Shown: one piece after another, positions 32,976-42,586 of the stretch
How positions within the stretch are numbered: the first letter of the stretch is position 1
Layout of the letters: each line of letters begins with the position of its first letter
Assembly (NCBI GenBank): GCA_018263505.1
Contig: JAANXA010000028.1
Span: forward strand, 1 to 64,000
DNA: 64,000 nucleotides
Direction: 5' to 3'
Source of the DNA: Candidatus Nitrosopumilus sp.
GTDB lineage: Archaea > Thermoproteota > Nitrososphaeria > Nitrososphaerales > Nitrosopumilaceae
The notes under the pieces: model-generated
Databases searched by the model: none
The model's input: the letters and a program-made list of their open reading frames with translations, nothing else
Told to the model about the DNA's origin: nothing
Translations under genes and position numbers: made by a program

Positions 32976-33042
32976 CTGGCAGCTCAGACAAATGCCTTCC
33001 AATCATCATTCAGATATAACTCTGATTCTTCATTGCAGCCAG
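32976..33042 (-). ncRNA. C/D-box small guide RNA
   Basis: The reverse strand carries all four boxes in order: C ATGAAGA (33033-33027), D' CTGA (33013-33010), C' ATGATGA (33009-33003) and D CTGA (32987-32984). The ends CTGGC and GCCAG form a terminal stem. Possible guide segments are ATCAGAGTTATAT before D' and TTGGAAGGCATTTGT before D. Such RNAs direct 2'-O-methylation of rRNA or tRNA. D' and C' are nearly contiguous, tighter than usual. Targets were not searched. Confidence 0.75.
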
Positions 33043-33084
33043 TAAATTTTGATTATGCTTATTTTAAAACTAATTGAAAATAAA

Positions 33085-33158
33085 TGGGCCCGAAGGGCTT
33101 CGATCCCTTGGCTCACCGGTTATGAGCCGGTTACTCTACCAAGCTGAGTTACGGGCCC
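33085..33158 (-). tRNA. tRNA with CAT anticodon (tRNA-Ile2 or tRNA-Met)
   Basis: The reverse strand gives acceptor GGGCCCG/CGGGCCC, anticodon stem ACCGG/CCGGT with loop CTCATAA (anticodon CAT), and discriminator A. The GGGCCC acceptor resembles archaeal isoleucine tRNA whose C34 is modified to agmatidine, more than elongator Met; initiator is unlikely. The T-loop reads ATCGAAG, with A in place of the usual T54. CCA is not encoded. Confidence 0.88.
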
Positions 33159-33199
33159 TAAGCAAATGAAAATTTTCTCAGGTATAAAATGTTATGAGA

Positions 33200-33832
33200 T
33201 TAACAGTATTCTTCAAAACAACTATCTAACAACAAATTTTGTGCAGTAAGTGATTTGTCTGCAATTTCAATTAATTTGTCAGAATCAACAGTAGATTCTT
33301 GAAGTATATTTCTCCAAGATGCTGCATGTCTAATATCAGCTTCAGTGTGTAATTCAAAATATTCTGTTGCCTCTTCACTAGTCATTCCATAAAATTCTGC
33401 TAACCCATCAAGTTTAGTTTGACTGATTTTAGGAATTTCTTTTTCAAATGCATACATTGCAGATGCACCACCATCAAAAGTATCCATCAATTGATTCAAA
33501 TCAGAAACAGCTTTTCTTGTTTTTGGCAATCCAGAATATGAAAGTAATTCATCCTCAGAAATTCCCAATTCTCCTGCAAAAGCAATCCAGGGTTTAATGT
33601 GATCAGATTCTTCCTGTTGATTTTCAATCAATTCTTTGATAACAGATTCAGGTGCTTTTTCAATAATTGGAGCCATAAAAGATGGGACTTCTTTTACAAG
33701 TTGAAAGTATTCTTTAGCATAACCTGTCAAAGCTTCTTTGGTTAATTTTCCATCAGACCATGTTTGATAAAAGGGGTGTTTTAGTAAACTTTTTTCCTCA
33801 ATCATTTCATCAATTTTTTGAATTATATTCAT
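33200..33832 (-). CDS. CADD/PqqC-like di-metal enzyme (possible PABA synthesis)
   Basis: A 210-aa helical protein of the TenA/PqqC superfamily, close to CADD proteins: KHPFYQTWSDGKLTKEALTG, ENQQEESDHIKPW, YAFEKEIPKIS and ELHTEADIRHA. Carboxylate and histidine residues in E-x-x-DH and H-x3-D-x2-H positions match CADD metal ligands. CADD in Chlamydia makes p-aminobenzoate from its own tyrosine, so a role in folate-type cofactor synthesis is plausible. The track start at 33940 would overlap the tRNA-Glu gene; ATG 33832 (MNIIQKIDEM) is right. Confidence 0.75.
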   Translation of the reverse strand: MNIIQKIDEMIEEKSLLKHPFYQTWSDGKLTKEALTGYAKEYFQLVKEVPSFMAPIIEKAPESVIKELIENQQEESDHIKPWIAFAGELGISEDELLSYSGLPKTRKAVSDLNQLMDTFDGGASAMYAFEKEIPKISQTKLDGLAEFYGMTSEEATEYFELHTEADIRHAASWRNILQESTVDSDKLIEIADKSLTAQNLLLDSCFEEYC

Positions 33833-33912
33833 AATTCTCTCCAAAATTTTGCCAATAAAAAATCTTTGGTGTTTACAAAAGATTTTATGATCTAAAAGAG
33901 AAATTTTTATGG

Positions 33913-33991
33913 GTTCCAGTGGTGTAGACCGGTCAAGCATTTTGCCCTTTCAAGGCAAAGATCCCGGGTTCAAATCCCGGCTGGAGCACCA
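33913..33991 (+). tRNA. tRNA-Glu (TTC), CCA encoded
   Basis: Acceptor GTTCCAG/CTGGAGC, anticodon stem TTGCC/GGCAA with loop CTTTCAA (anticodon TTC), T-arm CCGGG TTCAAAT CCCGG and discriminator A at 33988. The genome continues with cca (33989-33991), so the 3' CCA is encoded here, unlike the other tRNAs in this window. Confidence 0.92.
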
Positions 33992-34031
33992 AGATTTAAT
34001 TACTTATTAGAAAAATTTTGAACAGATTATC

Positions 34032-34883
34032 GTGGATAGGAAAAATATCGAAATTAATCCTCTAGTTGAAAATTATGGTGAATACATTGAAAAAATAGAT
34101 AATGCATTAGATAAGGAGCTTTCACTATATTCAGAATCAGAGTTTATTGAACCTTTGAAATATTCTTTAGAAGGAGGAAAACGAATCAGACCCATAATTT
34201 TGACTTTATCAGCTGAAAGTGTAGGAAAGATCGACGATAATACATTTGCTGCATCGTGTGCAGTGGAACTGTTACATATGGAATCAATCATTCATGATGA
34301 TATAATTGACAATGAAACAATGCGAAGACAAAAAGATCCATTTCATATCAAATTTGGTTATAACACCAGTGTTTTGACAGGTGATTTCGTTTTAGGATTG
34401 ATTCTTGCAATATCTTCAAGATTGAACAATCCTAGAATCACAAAAGATTTGGGCTCTACTGCAATGTTAATGAGTGAAGGCGAAATGATTGAAACTAGAT
34501 TAGAAACTGGTGAAGATGTTACATTTGATGATTATCTAAAAGTAATAGAATACAAAACTGCAACTGCATTTGAAGTTGCAGCAAGAGCTGGTGCAATTAT
34601 TGCAAATGGAACAGAAGAACAAATAGGTGCATTATCAGAATATGGAATAAATCTTGGTATTGCATATCAAATTAGAGACGATTTGTTTGATTGGAAAAAT
34701 GAAGACAAATTATTTAATATTTTAATTAAGAAAAGTTCAGATCCTAGAGATGTGTTTAATAAAATGGAAGAATTGTTGAAAAAATTTGCTGAAAAAGCAA
34801 GAATGTCATTAAGAGTAATTCCAGATAATGATGCAAAAATAAAGTTAGAAAATCTAATAAAATTTACATCATTTAAGGCATAA
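34032..34883 (+). CDS. Polyprenyl (geranylgeranyl/farnesyl) diphosphate synthase
   Basis: A 283-aa trans-prenyltransferase that builds the isoprenoid chains of archaeal lipids or quinones. The first aspartate-rich motif is in IIHDDIIDNETMRRQKD and the second in YQIRDDLFDWKNED; YSLEGGKRIRPIILTL is the N-terminal IPP site. Start is GTG at 34032. The second motif is slightly altered (DDLFD for DDxxD is acceptable). Chain length cannot be read with certainty. The 3' end overlaps nuoN by 11 bases, convergent. Confidence 0.92.
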   Translation: MDRKNIEINPLVENYGEYIEKIDNALDKELSLYSESEFIEPLKYSLEGGKRIRPIILTLSAESVGKIDDNTFAASCAVELLHMESIIHDDIIDNETMRRQKDPFHIKFGYNTSVLTGDFVLGLILAISSRLNNPRITKDLGSTAMLMSEGEMIETRLETGEDVTFDDYLKVIEYKTATAFEVAARAGAIIANGTEEQIGALSEYGINLGIAYQIRDDLFDWKNEDKLFNILIKKSSDPRDVFNKMEELLKKFAEKARMSLRVIPDNDAKIKLENLIKFTSFKA

Positions 34884-36357
34884 GGCTTAAACTAATTACT
34901 GGAGTTGCTAGTTCTACAAATTTAATTATTGGTTCTGGATAAACACCAAATCCAACTAAGAAAATTATAGATGCAATCATTACCGCAATAACAGATTTAG
35001 GTTCTTTGACTCTTTTTTCAGTTTCTCCTTCAAAGTACATCTTTCTAGTAATCCAACCATAGTAAGCAAGTGACAATGCACTGTTTAAAACACCAGCAAT
35101 TGCAAGCCATGGTGCCCACCACAATACAGAGCCAGCATCTAATGCACCACCAAATAACATCAATTTACTCCAAAAACCAGAGAGTGGAGGAATTCCAGCA
35201 AGTGCGAATAATGAGATTATCAAACCTAAAGCAGTGATTGGCATTCGTCTTCCCAAACCCTTTAGTTTATCAATATGAGTAACTGCCAAAGTAGTAACAA
35301 TCCCTGCAATTGCAATAAATGCAGCACCTTTCATTACGGCATGATTTAAGATTTGATACAAAGAACCTTGTAAACCAAGTGAGCTGTGAGGAGCAATTGC
35401 AAGACCAATTAGAATGTATCCAGCATGTGCAATACTAGAATATGCCAACATTCTAGAAAGATTCTTTTGCATTATTGCAGCAACGTTTCCAATTGTCATA
35501 GTCATTACAGCAATAATTCCTAAAGCTATAGTCCAATCAAGATGTAAAACTACCATTCCAAGAATAACAATTCTAATGGTTGCAGCAAAACCTGCCTTCT
35601 TTGTAGCTGCAGCAAGTAAAGCAGTGATTGGTGGAGGGGCTCCATCATAAGTATCAGGAAGCCATTGATGGAATGGTACTAGTCCCATTTTGAAACCAAA
35701 TCCTGCAATAAACATTCCAACAGAAAGCAATGCAATAGGTAACAATGATGGGTCAAGTGTAGAATATCCTTGAATTACTTCGCCAATGTTTGTTGAGCCA
35801 GTTAATCCATAAGAAATTGAAATTCCATAAACAATGATTGCAGAAGATAGTGCACCAAACAAGAAATATTTTAAAGCAGCCTCATTTGAACTTGGATTCT
35901 TTTTCATAAATCCAACCAAAACATATGTTGGAATACTCATCAACTCCCAAGCAACAAACAACATTACCAAATCAGTAGAATATGCAACAAGTACCATACC
36001 AATTGTTGCAAGTAAAATTAGAGAATAGTAAACAGCAGGAGAATTATGTTTTCGCATATAATTGAAGGAACCAATAGTTGTGAACAATGCAACAATCAAC
36101 ATTGCAATTGCAAAGAATCCACCAAATGCATCATCTACAATTACATCTTCAGAGAAGAGAGCAGATGGAATTACATTATCATTTAGGAATTGATAGCCAA
36201 CATATCCCATTGATACAATAAGTGCAGCAAATGCAATGACAGCATAAAATGAGTTGGAACCACGTTCTTTTCTTACAATACTAATTATCGGGAGAAGAAT
36301 TCCAACAGTACCTAGAATTGCAATTAAAACCAATGGTGTTGAAGTAATTTCTAACAT
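34873..36357 (-). CDS. nuoN: NADH-quinone oxidoreductase-like subunit N
   Basis: A 494-aa antiporter-like proton-pumping subunit of complex I with about 14 membrane helices. Typical section: GFGFKMGLVPFHQWLPDTYDGAPPPITALLAAATKKAG. Last gene of the eleven-gene nuo operon. Confidence 0.95.
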   Translation of the reverse strand: MLEITSTPLVLIAILGTVGILLPIISIVRKERGSNSFYAVIAFAALIVSMGYVGYQFLNDNVIPSALFSEDVIVDDAFGGFFAIAMLIVALFTTIGSFNYMRKHNSPAVYYSLILLATIGMVLVAYSTDLVMLFVAWELMSIPTYVLVGFMKKNPSSNEAALKYFLFGALSSAIIVYGISISYGLTGSTNIGEVIQGYSTLDPSLLPIALLSVGMFIAGFGFKMGLVPFHQWLPDTYDGAPPPITALLAAATKKAGFAATIRIVILGMVVLHLDWTIALGIIAVMTMTIGNVAAIMQKNLSRMLAYSSIAHAGYILIGLAIAPHSSLGLQGSLYQILNHAVMKGAAFIAIAGIVTTLAVTHIDKLKGLGRRMPITALGLIISLFALAGIPPLSGFWSKLMLFGGALDAGSVLWWAPWLAIAGVLNSALSLAYYGWITRKMYFEGETEKRVKEPKSVIAVMIASIIFLVGFGVYPEPIIKFVELATPVISLSLMP

Positions 36358-36367
36358 TTCATATCAC

Positions 36368-38443
36368 CTACATCAACAATATCAAAACTACGAATAATAG
36401 TCCTGCTCCAAATACGAATAGATATGATTGAGATACACCAGTTTGAGTTCCTTGAATTACTTTTGCACTCCATCCAACTGCTTTTTGAACACCAGCATTC
36501 ATTCCATAATCAATAGCTGTCTTCTCAAAGTATCGAAATATTCCTCTTGCTAACCATAATGGCGCTGCAACAAAGCACCAATAGATGATTGCATTAAGAT
36601 ACCATCTGTTTAAGAAAAGTTTGTGAATTGAATAAAAGAAGATGTTAGAATTTACAAATTTTACAGGATCAACCCATCTACCAATATAGAAGATGTAGCC
36701 CAATCCAATTCCTATTGAGAATGCTGCTAAAGATGAACCAAGTGCTACTGGATTAAGTCCTTGTAAGAATTCAGGCAAAATTGATGCTTCAACTGTTGCG
36801 GCATGTTCAGTATGAATTCCAAATGAGTGTTCAAGATAATCAGTAAACAAATGATGTAATCCTTCTTCAGCAGATAATCCGATAAGACCAACTCCAATAG
36901 TTAGAACAGCAAGTATTCCGTACGGAATCCACATGGACAAAGATGCTTCATGAATATGATGTCCTTCTTCTTCCATCTTTTCAATGTGTTTACTCTTCTT
37001 TCCAAAGAATACCATACCAATCATTCTTGTGGTATAAAATGCAGTGATTACAGCAGTAAGAACAGCAATTATGTATAATGGTAAAGCCCATTCATTTCCA
37101 GATTCATATACTGCAGCAAAAATTGCATCCTTACTCCAGAAACCTGTTGTGATAAATGGTGCACCCATTAAACCAAGACCTGCAGCCCACATGAAAGCAT
37201 ATGTCTTTTTCATTTGTTTCTTCAAACCACCCATATCAGTCATAAATCTAGAACCAACAATATGCAACAATGAACCTGCTGCCATGAATAATGAAGCCTT
37301 AAACATTGCATGAGAAATTAAGTGGAAAAATCCAGCAGTATAACCATCAACATATTGATGAGATAATCCAGCAACACCTAATGCCATCATCATATAACCA
37401 ATTTGAGAACCAGTAGAATATGCAAGAACTTTCTTAATCTCAGGATTAACCATTCCTTGAGTTGCAAGTAATAATGCAGTGATTGCACCAACCCAAGCAA
37501 CAATTTCAAAGAATTGATCAGCCATAATTCCTGCAGCACCTAATGCAAATACAAGTGGGCCAATTCTTGCAACTAAGAAAACACCTGCTTTTACCATTGT
37601 TGCTGCATGGATTAATGCAGATACAGCAGTAGGACCAGTCATAGCCTCTAGTAGCCATTCATTTAATGGGAATTGGGCAGATTTTCCCACTGCACCACCA
37701 AATAGTAAAACGAATGCAGGAACTAATAGTCCTTGAGCAGCCATAGCAGTTGCCCAATCTGTATCACCCATTAGTTCTTTAAATCCAAAAGTACCTGCAA
37801 ATAGAAATATCAAAAGCATCCCAGCAATCATCATAACATCACCTACTTTGGTCATGATGAATGCCTTCATTCCAGCATGAGTTGGAGAATAGTAATCTAA
37901 CATTCCAAGAACAGTTCGGCCTTCAACACCAACATGATCTTTCTTTTTATCACGATACCAAAAGCTGATTAATGCATAAGATGCAAGTCCTACGCCTTCC
38001 CATCCAAAGAATACTTGGAGTAAATTATCAGATAATACAATTAGTTGCATTGAGCCAATAAAGAACATCATCCAAAACCAAAATCTCGGAATGTCTTTAT
38101 CGCCTTTCATGTATCCAGTGCTGTAAATCATAATGAGGAATGAAATCCAACCAACTACATTTGCCATAATTATGGAAAGAGGATCTGCCAAGACACCACC
38201 TTTAAGACCAATTGATTCTATCCACATTATTTGATGATGAAGTTCATGAGCTTCTAGTGCAACAGGTATCATAGATGCTGCAGATAGTGCACTCATCAAA
38301 GCAAATCCAACTGCAACAAATCCTGTTGCATGTTTAGATAATTTTCCAATACCGGGAATTATCATTGCTGCTGCAAATGGTAAAATCCAAACTAACCAAG
38401 CACTTAGAGTTCCAATTTCAAATCCCATTAATTCAGTTGCCAT
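36368..38443 (-). CDS. nuoL: NADH-quinone oxidoreductase-like subunit L
   Basis: A 691-aa antiporter-like subunit. FFGWEGVGLASYALISFWYR, GKSAQFPLNEWLLEAMTGPTAVSALIHAATMVKAG and the C-terminal long-helix region (NIFFYSIHKLFLNRWYLNA) identify NuoL rather than NuoM. It starts 4 bases after the nuoM stop. Confidence 0.96.
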   Translation of the reverse strand: MATELMGFEIGTLSAWLVWILPFAAAMIIPGIGKLSKHATGFVAVGFALMSALSAASMIPVALEAHELHHQIMWIESIGLKGGVLADPLSIIMANVVGWISFLIMIYSTGYMKGDKDIPRFWFWMMFFIGSMQLIVLSDNLLQVFFGWEGVGLASYALISFWYRDKKKDHVGVEGRTVLGMLDYYSPTHAGMKAFIMTKVGDVMMIAGMLLIFLFAGTFGFKELMGDTDWATAMAAQGLLVPAFVLLFGGAVGKSAQFPLNEWLLEAMTGPTAVSALIHAATMVKAGVFLVARIGPLVFALGAAGIMADQFFEIVAWVGAITALLLATQGMVNPEIKKVLAYSTGSQIGYMMMALGVAGLSHQYVDGYTAGFFHLISHAMFKASLFMAAGSLLHIVGSRFMTDMGGLKKQMKKTYAFMWAAGLGLMGAPFITTGFWSKDAIFAAVYESGNEWALPLYIIAVLTAVITAFYTTRMIGMVFFGKKSKHIEKMEEEGHHIHEASLSMWIPYGILAVLTIGVGLIGLSAEEGLHHLFTDYLEHSFGIHTEHAATVEASILPEFLQGLNPVALGSSLAAFSIGIGLGYIFYIGRWVDPVKFVNSNIFFYSIHKLFLNRWYLNAIIYWCFVAAPLWLARGIFRYFEKTAIDYGMNAGVQKAVGWSAKVIQGTQTGVSQSYLFVFGAGLLFVVLILLM

Positions 38444-38446
38444 AAC

Positions 38447-40000
38447 CTAGACCCCCAACACTCCATTCATGTACGGAATTATTGTTTTATAGAAAATATC
38501 AGGATAAATTCCAACTACGATTGAAAATCCTGCCAACACCATCATTGGAGCAGTCATATACCAACTGCCTTCTTTTACATTTTCAAGGTGTTCAGGAGTT
38601 TTTCCAAAGAACACACGTTTTAACATCCATAACAAATATGACATTGTAAGTGCAGTTGCAATAAGACCTAATCCAAAAGTAACAGCTCGAATAGTAGAAC
38701 CTTCTTCAATTGCTGTTTCTAATGCACCATAAAATAGAACCCATTCACCCATAAAACCACTGGTTGGAGGAACACCCATTATTGTCAATGCACCAATAAC
38801 TGCACATACTGCAGTGATTGGCATTTTTCCTGCTAGTCCACCTAGTTTAGAAATACTTCTAGTACCAACTTTAACAATTATAATTCCAGCCATCATGAAG
38901 AGAATGCCTTTTCCAATTGCATGAGTTACATACATCATTTCTGCACCTGCAAGACCTAATGCAGACATTGAACCTATTCCAAACAAAAGATAACCCATTT
39001 GACTGATACTTGAATATGCAAGAAGTCGTTTCAGATCATCTTGCATTAATGCCATTGCACCACCATAAATCATGGTCACAAGACCCCAAATATGGAACCA
39101 GATTGAAAGTTCTGCAAATGTCGAGGGTAAGAATTCAACAATTAATCTAAAAATACCATAAGCACCAATTCCAATCATAGCTGGTGACAATAATGCACTG
39201 ATTGGTGTAGGTGCAGAACCGTGAACATAAGGTAGCCAAATATGGAACATGAATACGGCCAATTTAACACCAAGTCCAATTGCAATGGCAATTGCAGAAA
39301 TCATTACAACATCTTGAGGGATTTCAGATTCTTGAATATCAACAAAATCAAAGCTACCAATAGTTAGACCAATCATCAAAAATCCAAGTAGTAAAACAAC
39401 TGCACCAGCATGAGTCCAAAACAAGAACATTAAACCAATTTTTCTTCTTGGACCATCTCCCCAAAGTGCTACTAAAAAGAAACCTGGAATCAACATTACT
39501 TCAAAGAAAATATAAAATTCAATCAAGTTTGTAGATAGAACTGTTCCAAGCATTCCCATTGCAAAAACAAGATAAAGTGCAAAGTAAAGTCCAGATTTAG
39601 CATTTACATAATTAGAAAGTGATGAAGATTCAACAACAGAGGTTTGACCATTAGTTGATGAAGTTAGATTATGTTCTTCTTCAAATTGTTCATGGAATTT
39701 ATGAATCATGTATGGTTTTGAATACAAAACCAAAATTGTAGAAAGAACATAAATCATAATTGCAAATGGTGATGCAAGACCATCTAACAAAAATCCAAAT
39801 TCACCAAACAATGAAGTCCATGGATAATGTTCTTCTACAGTTCCAGAAAGTGCAGCATTGACTACAAGTATTGTGGTGTAAAGCAAAATTGCAAATGTGA
39901 ACCACATAGCAGGAGTTGGGCCTACCTTTCTTCCAATAATGTATGCTATTGGAGATAATAATAATGGCAGGAAAACTGCCTGTAATAATGCGTATTCCAT
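38447..40000 (-). CDS. nuoM: NADH-quinone oxidoreductase-like subunit M
   Basis: A 517-aa antiporter-like subunit: FYIFFEVMLIPGFFLVALWG, AVFMFHIWLPYVHGSAPTPISALLSPAMIGIG and LLAYSSISQMGYLLFG. The start overlaps the nuoK stop by one base. Gene order K-M-L-N differs from the bacterial K-L-M-N. Confidence 0.96.
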   Translation of the reverse strand: MEYALLQAVFLPLLLSPIAYIIGRKVGPTPAMWFTFAILLYTTILVVNAALSGTVEEHYPWTSLFGEFGFLLDGLASPFAIMIYVLSTILVLYSKPYMIHKFHEQFEEEHNLTSSTNGQTSVVESSSLSNYVNAKSGLYFALYLVFAMGMLGTVLSTNLIEFYIFFEVMLIPGFFLVALWGDGPRRKIGLMFLFWTHAGAVVLLLGFLMIGLTIGSFDFVDIQESEIPQDVVMISAIAIAIGLGVKLAVFMFHIWLPYVHGSAPTPISALLSPAMIGIGAYGIFRLIVEFLPSTFAELSIWFHIWGLVTMIYGGAMALMQDDLKRLLAYSSISQMGYLLFGIGSMSALGLAGAEMMYVTHAIGKGILFMMAGIIIVKVGTRSISKLGGLAGKMPITAVCAVIGALTIMGVPPTSGFMGEWVLFYGALETAIEEGSTIRAVTFGLGLIATALTMSYLLWMLKRVFFGKTPEHLENVKEGSWYMTAPMMVLAGFSIVVGIYPDIFYKTIIPYMNGVLGV

Positions 40001-40305
40001 TATCCCTTCAAACTCCTAAAGTCTGCAATATCGACATTTTGATACATTCTATATGCTACAATAATCAAAGACAGACCAACTGCTACCTCTGCAGCAGCAA
40101 TAGCAATTGAGAATAGGGCTAAAGTTTGACCACCACTATGAGGTAAAAATCTACCAAATGCTACAAGATTGAGATTTGCTGCATTGATAATTATTTCAAC
40201 AGCAAATAACATCCTAATGAAATTACGTTTAACGGCTAAACCATAGATTCCTATTCCTAATAGGGCAACTGAAACAAGTGTAAAATCAACTAGTTCGCTG
40301 GTCAT
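40000..40305 (-). CDS. nuoK: NADH-quinone oxidoreductase-like subunit K
   Basis: A 101-aa three-helix membrane subunit: LLGIGIYGLAVKRNFIRMLF AVEI with conserved membrane glutamates, and ALFSIAIAAAEVAVGLSLII. I use the ATG at 40305 (MTSELVDF), which still overlaps nuoJ by 20 bases. Confidence 0.93.
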   Translation of the reverse strand: MTSELVDFTLVSVALLGIGIYGLAVKRNFIRMLFAVEIIINAANLNLVAFGRFLPHSGGQTLALFSIAIAAAEVAVGLSLIIVAYRMYQNVDIADFRSLKG

Positions 40306-40798
40306 TCTCCACATCCTCTCGTTTTGCTAATACTAGCGCACCAGTTACAGAACCTGCCAAAATCAATCCCATAAGGATTAATGCAGGCCAATAGTAAGTT
40401 ACAAAGTCAATACCAATATCTCTAAAATTAACTGATGGTTCATCAGTAGTAATAGTTTTAATTCCTGAATCTAAGAAAACAGCACCCAAAGATACCATTA
40501 CAACAAGCATCAAACCAATTCCTGCAAACTTTCTTCTCTTATCTTCAATTTTTTTGAAGATAAGTTCTCTTTTTACTAACATCACAGTAAACAAAATCAA
40601 AACAGCTATAGAGCCAACATAAACAGCTAATTGGAATAATGCCACAAATGGTGCATCCAATAAGAAAAAGAATCCAGCAATACCGCCAAGTGTACCCATC
40701 AAAGCAATGGAACCATAGATCAATGATCTTAACTCAAGTGCAGCAATTGCAGAACCAATTGTAATAACAGTCAATGCTAAAAATACTGCATCAGCCAT
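40286..40798 (-). CDS. nuoJ: NADH-quinone oxidoreductase-like subunit J
   Basis: A 170-aa membrane subunit with five hydrophobic segments. FLLDAPFVALFQLAVYVGSIAVLILFTVMLV is the conserved third-helix section. ATG at 40798 (MADAVFLALTV) is preferred over 40807 and lies within the end of nuoI. Confidence 0.93.
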   Translation of the reverse strand: MADAVFLALTVITIGSAIAALELRSLIYGSIALMGTLGGIAGFFFLLDAPFVALFQLAVYVGSIAVLILFTVMLVKRELIFKKIEDKRRKFAGIGLMLVVMVSLGAVFLDSGIKTITTDEPSVNFRDIGIDFVTYYWPALILMGLILAGSVTGALVLAKREDVENDQRTS

Positions 40799-41288
40799 GA
40801 GTAGCACCTCTAGCAGTTATTTGAATTTCACTATCTTGTGCAACATATGGTTTTACAGCAAGTTGTGCAGGAGTATAGATTAAACCTTCTTTAGAAAATG
40901 AAGATAATTCATAATCATTTGTCATGTACAATGCATAAAATGGACATGCATCAACACATAATCCACAAAAAACACACTTTCCATAATCGATTTGTGGCAT
41001 GATTGATTTTTTATTTTGTTTTTGTTCCTCAGGGACTTTTACCATTGCAATTGCTTCTGCAACACCTTCACATGCAATAGAACATAATTGACAACCAGTA
41101 CAATGATCATGAAACAACATATGACGTCCTTTCAATCCAGCAATTCCAACACCTGTCGAAGGATCAAATTGATAACCATCACCTACAAACTTCAGTTTTT
41201 CTTCAGGGTATCTCAAAGTGAACCGTTTGATTGCCATGTGTTTAATTCCAGAATTCAATGCACGAATAATTCCAGTTGCAGTTCCCAT
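40791..41288 (-). CDS. nuoI: NADH-quinone oxidoreductase-like subunit I
   Basis: A 165-aa iron-sulfur subunit with two [4Fe-4S] motifs, CTGCQLCSIACEG and CVFCGLCVDACPF, that pass electrons from the input module towards NuoB. GIAGLKGRHMLFHDHCTGC precedes the first cluster; CEG in place of the usual CP after the fourth cysteine is a common variant. Overlaps nuoH by one base. Confidence 0.95.
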   Translation of the reverse strand: MGTATGIIRALNSGIKHMAIKRFTLRYPEEKLKFVGDGYQFDPSTGVGIAGLKGRHMLFHDHCTGCQLCSIACEGVAEAIAMVKVPEEQKQNKKSIMPQIDYGKCVFCGLCVDACPFYALYMTNDYELSSFSKEGLIYTPAQLAVKPYVAQDSEIQITARGATHG

Positions 41289-42586
41289 TATTGTAATCCT
41301 CCTGGTCCCAACACTCCAGCGTAAAGCAAGCCTAGAGCAATAAAGATGTTAACGAATGCAAGTCCAATTAATTTAGTCCATCCCAGATTCAATAAGATAT
41401 CAACTCTAACTCTTGGGAAAACACCTCTGGGTAAAATAATAAAGAAAATCACACCTACAGTTTTGAGAACAAACCAAAGAGTTCCATTAAGCATTTCTTG
41501 AGAAAATACAGGTAAGCCTGGGACTTTGAGAGTTACAGGACCCATTGTTATCCCATCAGTAATAATTTCAGCAGGGAATGGAGGTACAATTGATGGACCA
41601 TTCCAACCACCAAGGAATAAAACAACAAACAATGCTGCAAATGCATAAAGTTTCAGATAAGTTCCTAATTGAACAAGACCATACATCATTCCAGAGAGTT
41701 CAGTTAACCATCCAGCTACAATTTCACTTTCAGCTTCAGGTAGATCAAATGGAATTCGTTCTAATTCTGCAAGCATTGTGATGAAAAATACAATTGCACC
41801 CACAGGTAAAAATACAATCCATGGGAAATTAGATTGACTAGCAGCAATTTCTGATAAGTTAAGAGTTCCAGTTAAAATTACAACCCCCAATAGAGACAAA
41901 ATGAGAGGAATTTCAAATGATACCATTTGAAATAGAGCTCTAATTCCTCCAATGAATGGGAATTTACTATTTGCAGACCATGCTGAAAGAATTGTAATTA
42001 TTGGAAAAAATCCAATGACTGCAAAAACACCTAACAAGCCTAAATCTACATCTGCAACTACCCAACCAGGAGCAACAGGAATTAATGCAACAAATGCTGC
42101 TGCAGCTCCCACAAAAATTACTGGGGCTGCCCAAAAAATTGGTTTGTCAGCTTTTGCAGGAATAATAATTTCTTTGGAAATTAATTTTAGACCATCTCCC
42201 ATTAATTGTAAAATACCTTCAAGTTTTCCACAATAGAAAGGACCAACTCTCAACTGTAATTTTGCCAACATTTTCCTTTCAACGAAAATCGTTCCAGCAG
42301 CAATTAATGCAGCAAAACCAAAGCCTGGAAATGCCATAACTCTAAAAATATCAGTTTCCATGAAAGCCTGGACAATAGGAAGTGTTCTGGTTGGATCCGC
42401 AATCCATGAAAGTGCCAGAAATGGTGTAAGTAACTCGCCGTGAATTACAGGCATTTCAATGAAAAATAGAATCATCATCACAGCAGGAATTCCAATTAGA
42501 TTAAGAATGAAAATGGCCCAAAAAGCATCATCAAGAATCGATTTAATAAATTCACTAAGTTTGAATTTTGGTGCAATAACGGACAT
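41288..42586 (-). CDS. nuoH: NADH-quinone oxidoreductase-like subunit H
   Basis: A 432-aa membrane subunit forming the quinone pocket. Conserved sections: LQLRVGPFYCGKLEGILQLMGDGLKL, ERIPFDLPEAESEIVAGWLTE and ILPRGVFPRVRVDILLNLGW. It is longer than bacterial NuoH (about 325) mainly because of an N-terminal extension (residues 1-75). Confidence 0.96.
   Translation of the reverse strand: MSVIAPKFKLSEFIKSILDDAFWAIFILNLIGIPAVMMILFFIEMPVIHGELLTPFLALSWIADPTRTLPIVQAFMETDIFRVMAFPGFGFAALIAAGTIFVERKMLAKLQLRVGPFYCGKLEGILQLMGDGLKLISKEIIIPAKADKPIFWAAPVIFVGAAAAFVALIPVAPGWVVADVDLGLLGVFAVIGFFPIITILSAWSANSKFPFIGGIRALFQMVSFEIPLILSLLGVVILTGTLNLSEIAASQSNFPWIVFLPVGAIVFFITMLAELERIPFDLPEAESEIVAGWLTELSGMMYGLVQLGTYLKLYAFAALFVVLFLGGWNGPSIVPPFPAEIITDGITMGPVTLKVPGLPVFSQEMLNGTLWFVLKTVGVIFFIILPRGVFPRVRVDILLNLGWTKLIGLAFVNIFIALGLLYAGVLGPGGLQ

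Noticed and set aside
33833-33940. Upstream extension of the CADD-like ORF
   Set aside because: It overlaps tRNA-Glu and lacks resemblance to the family N-terminus.
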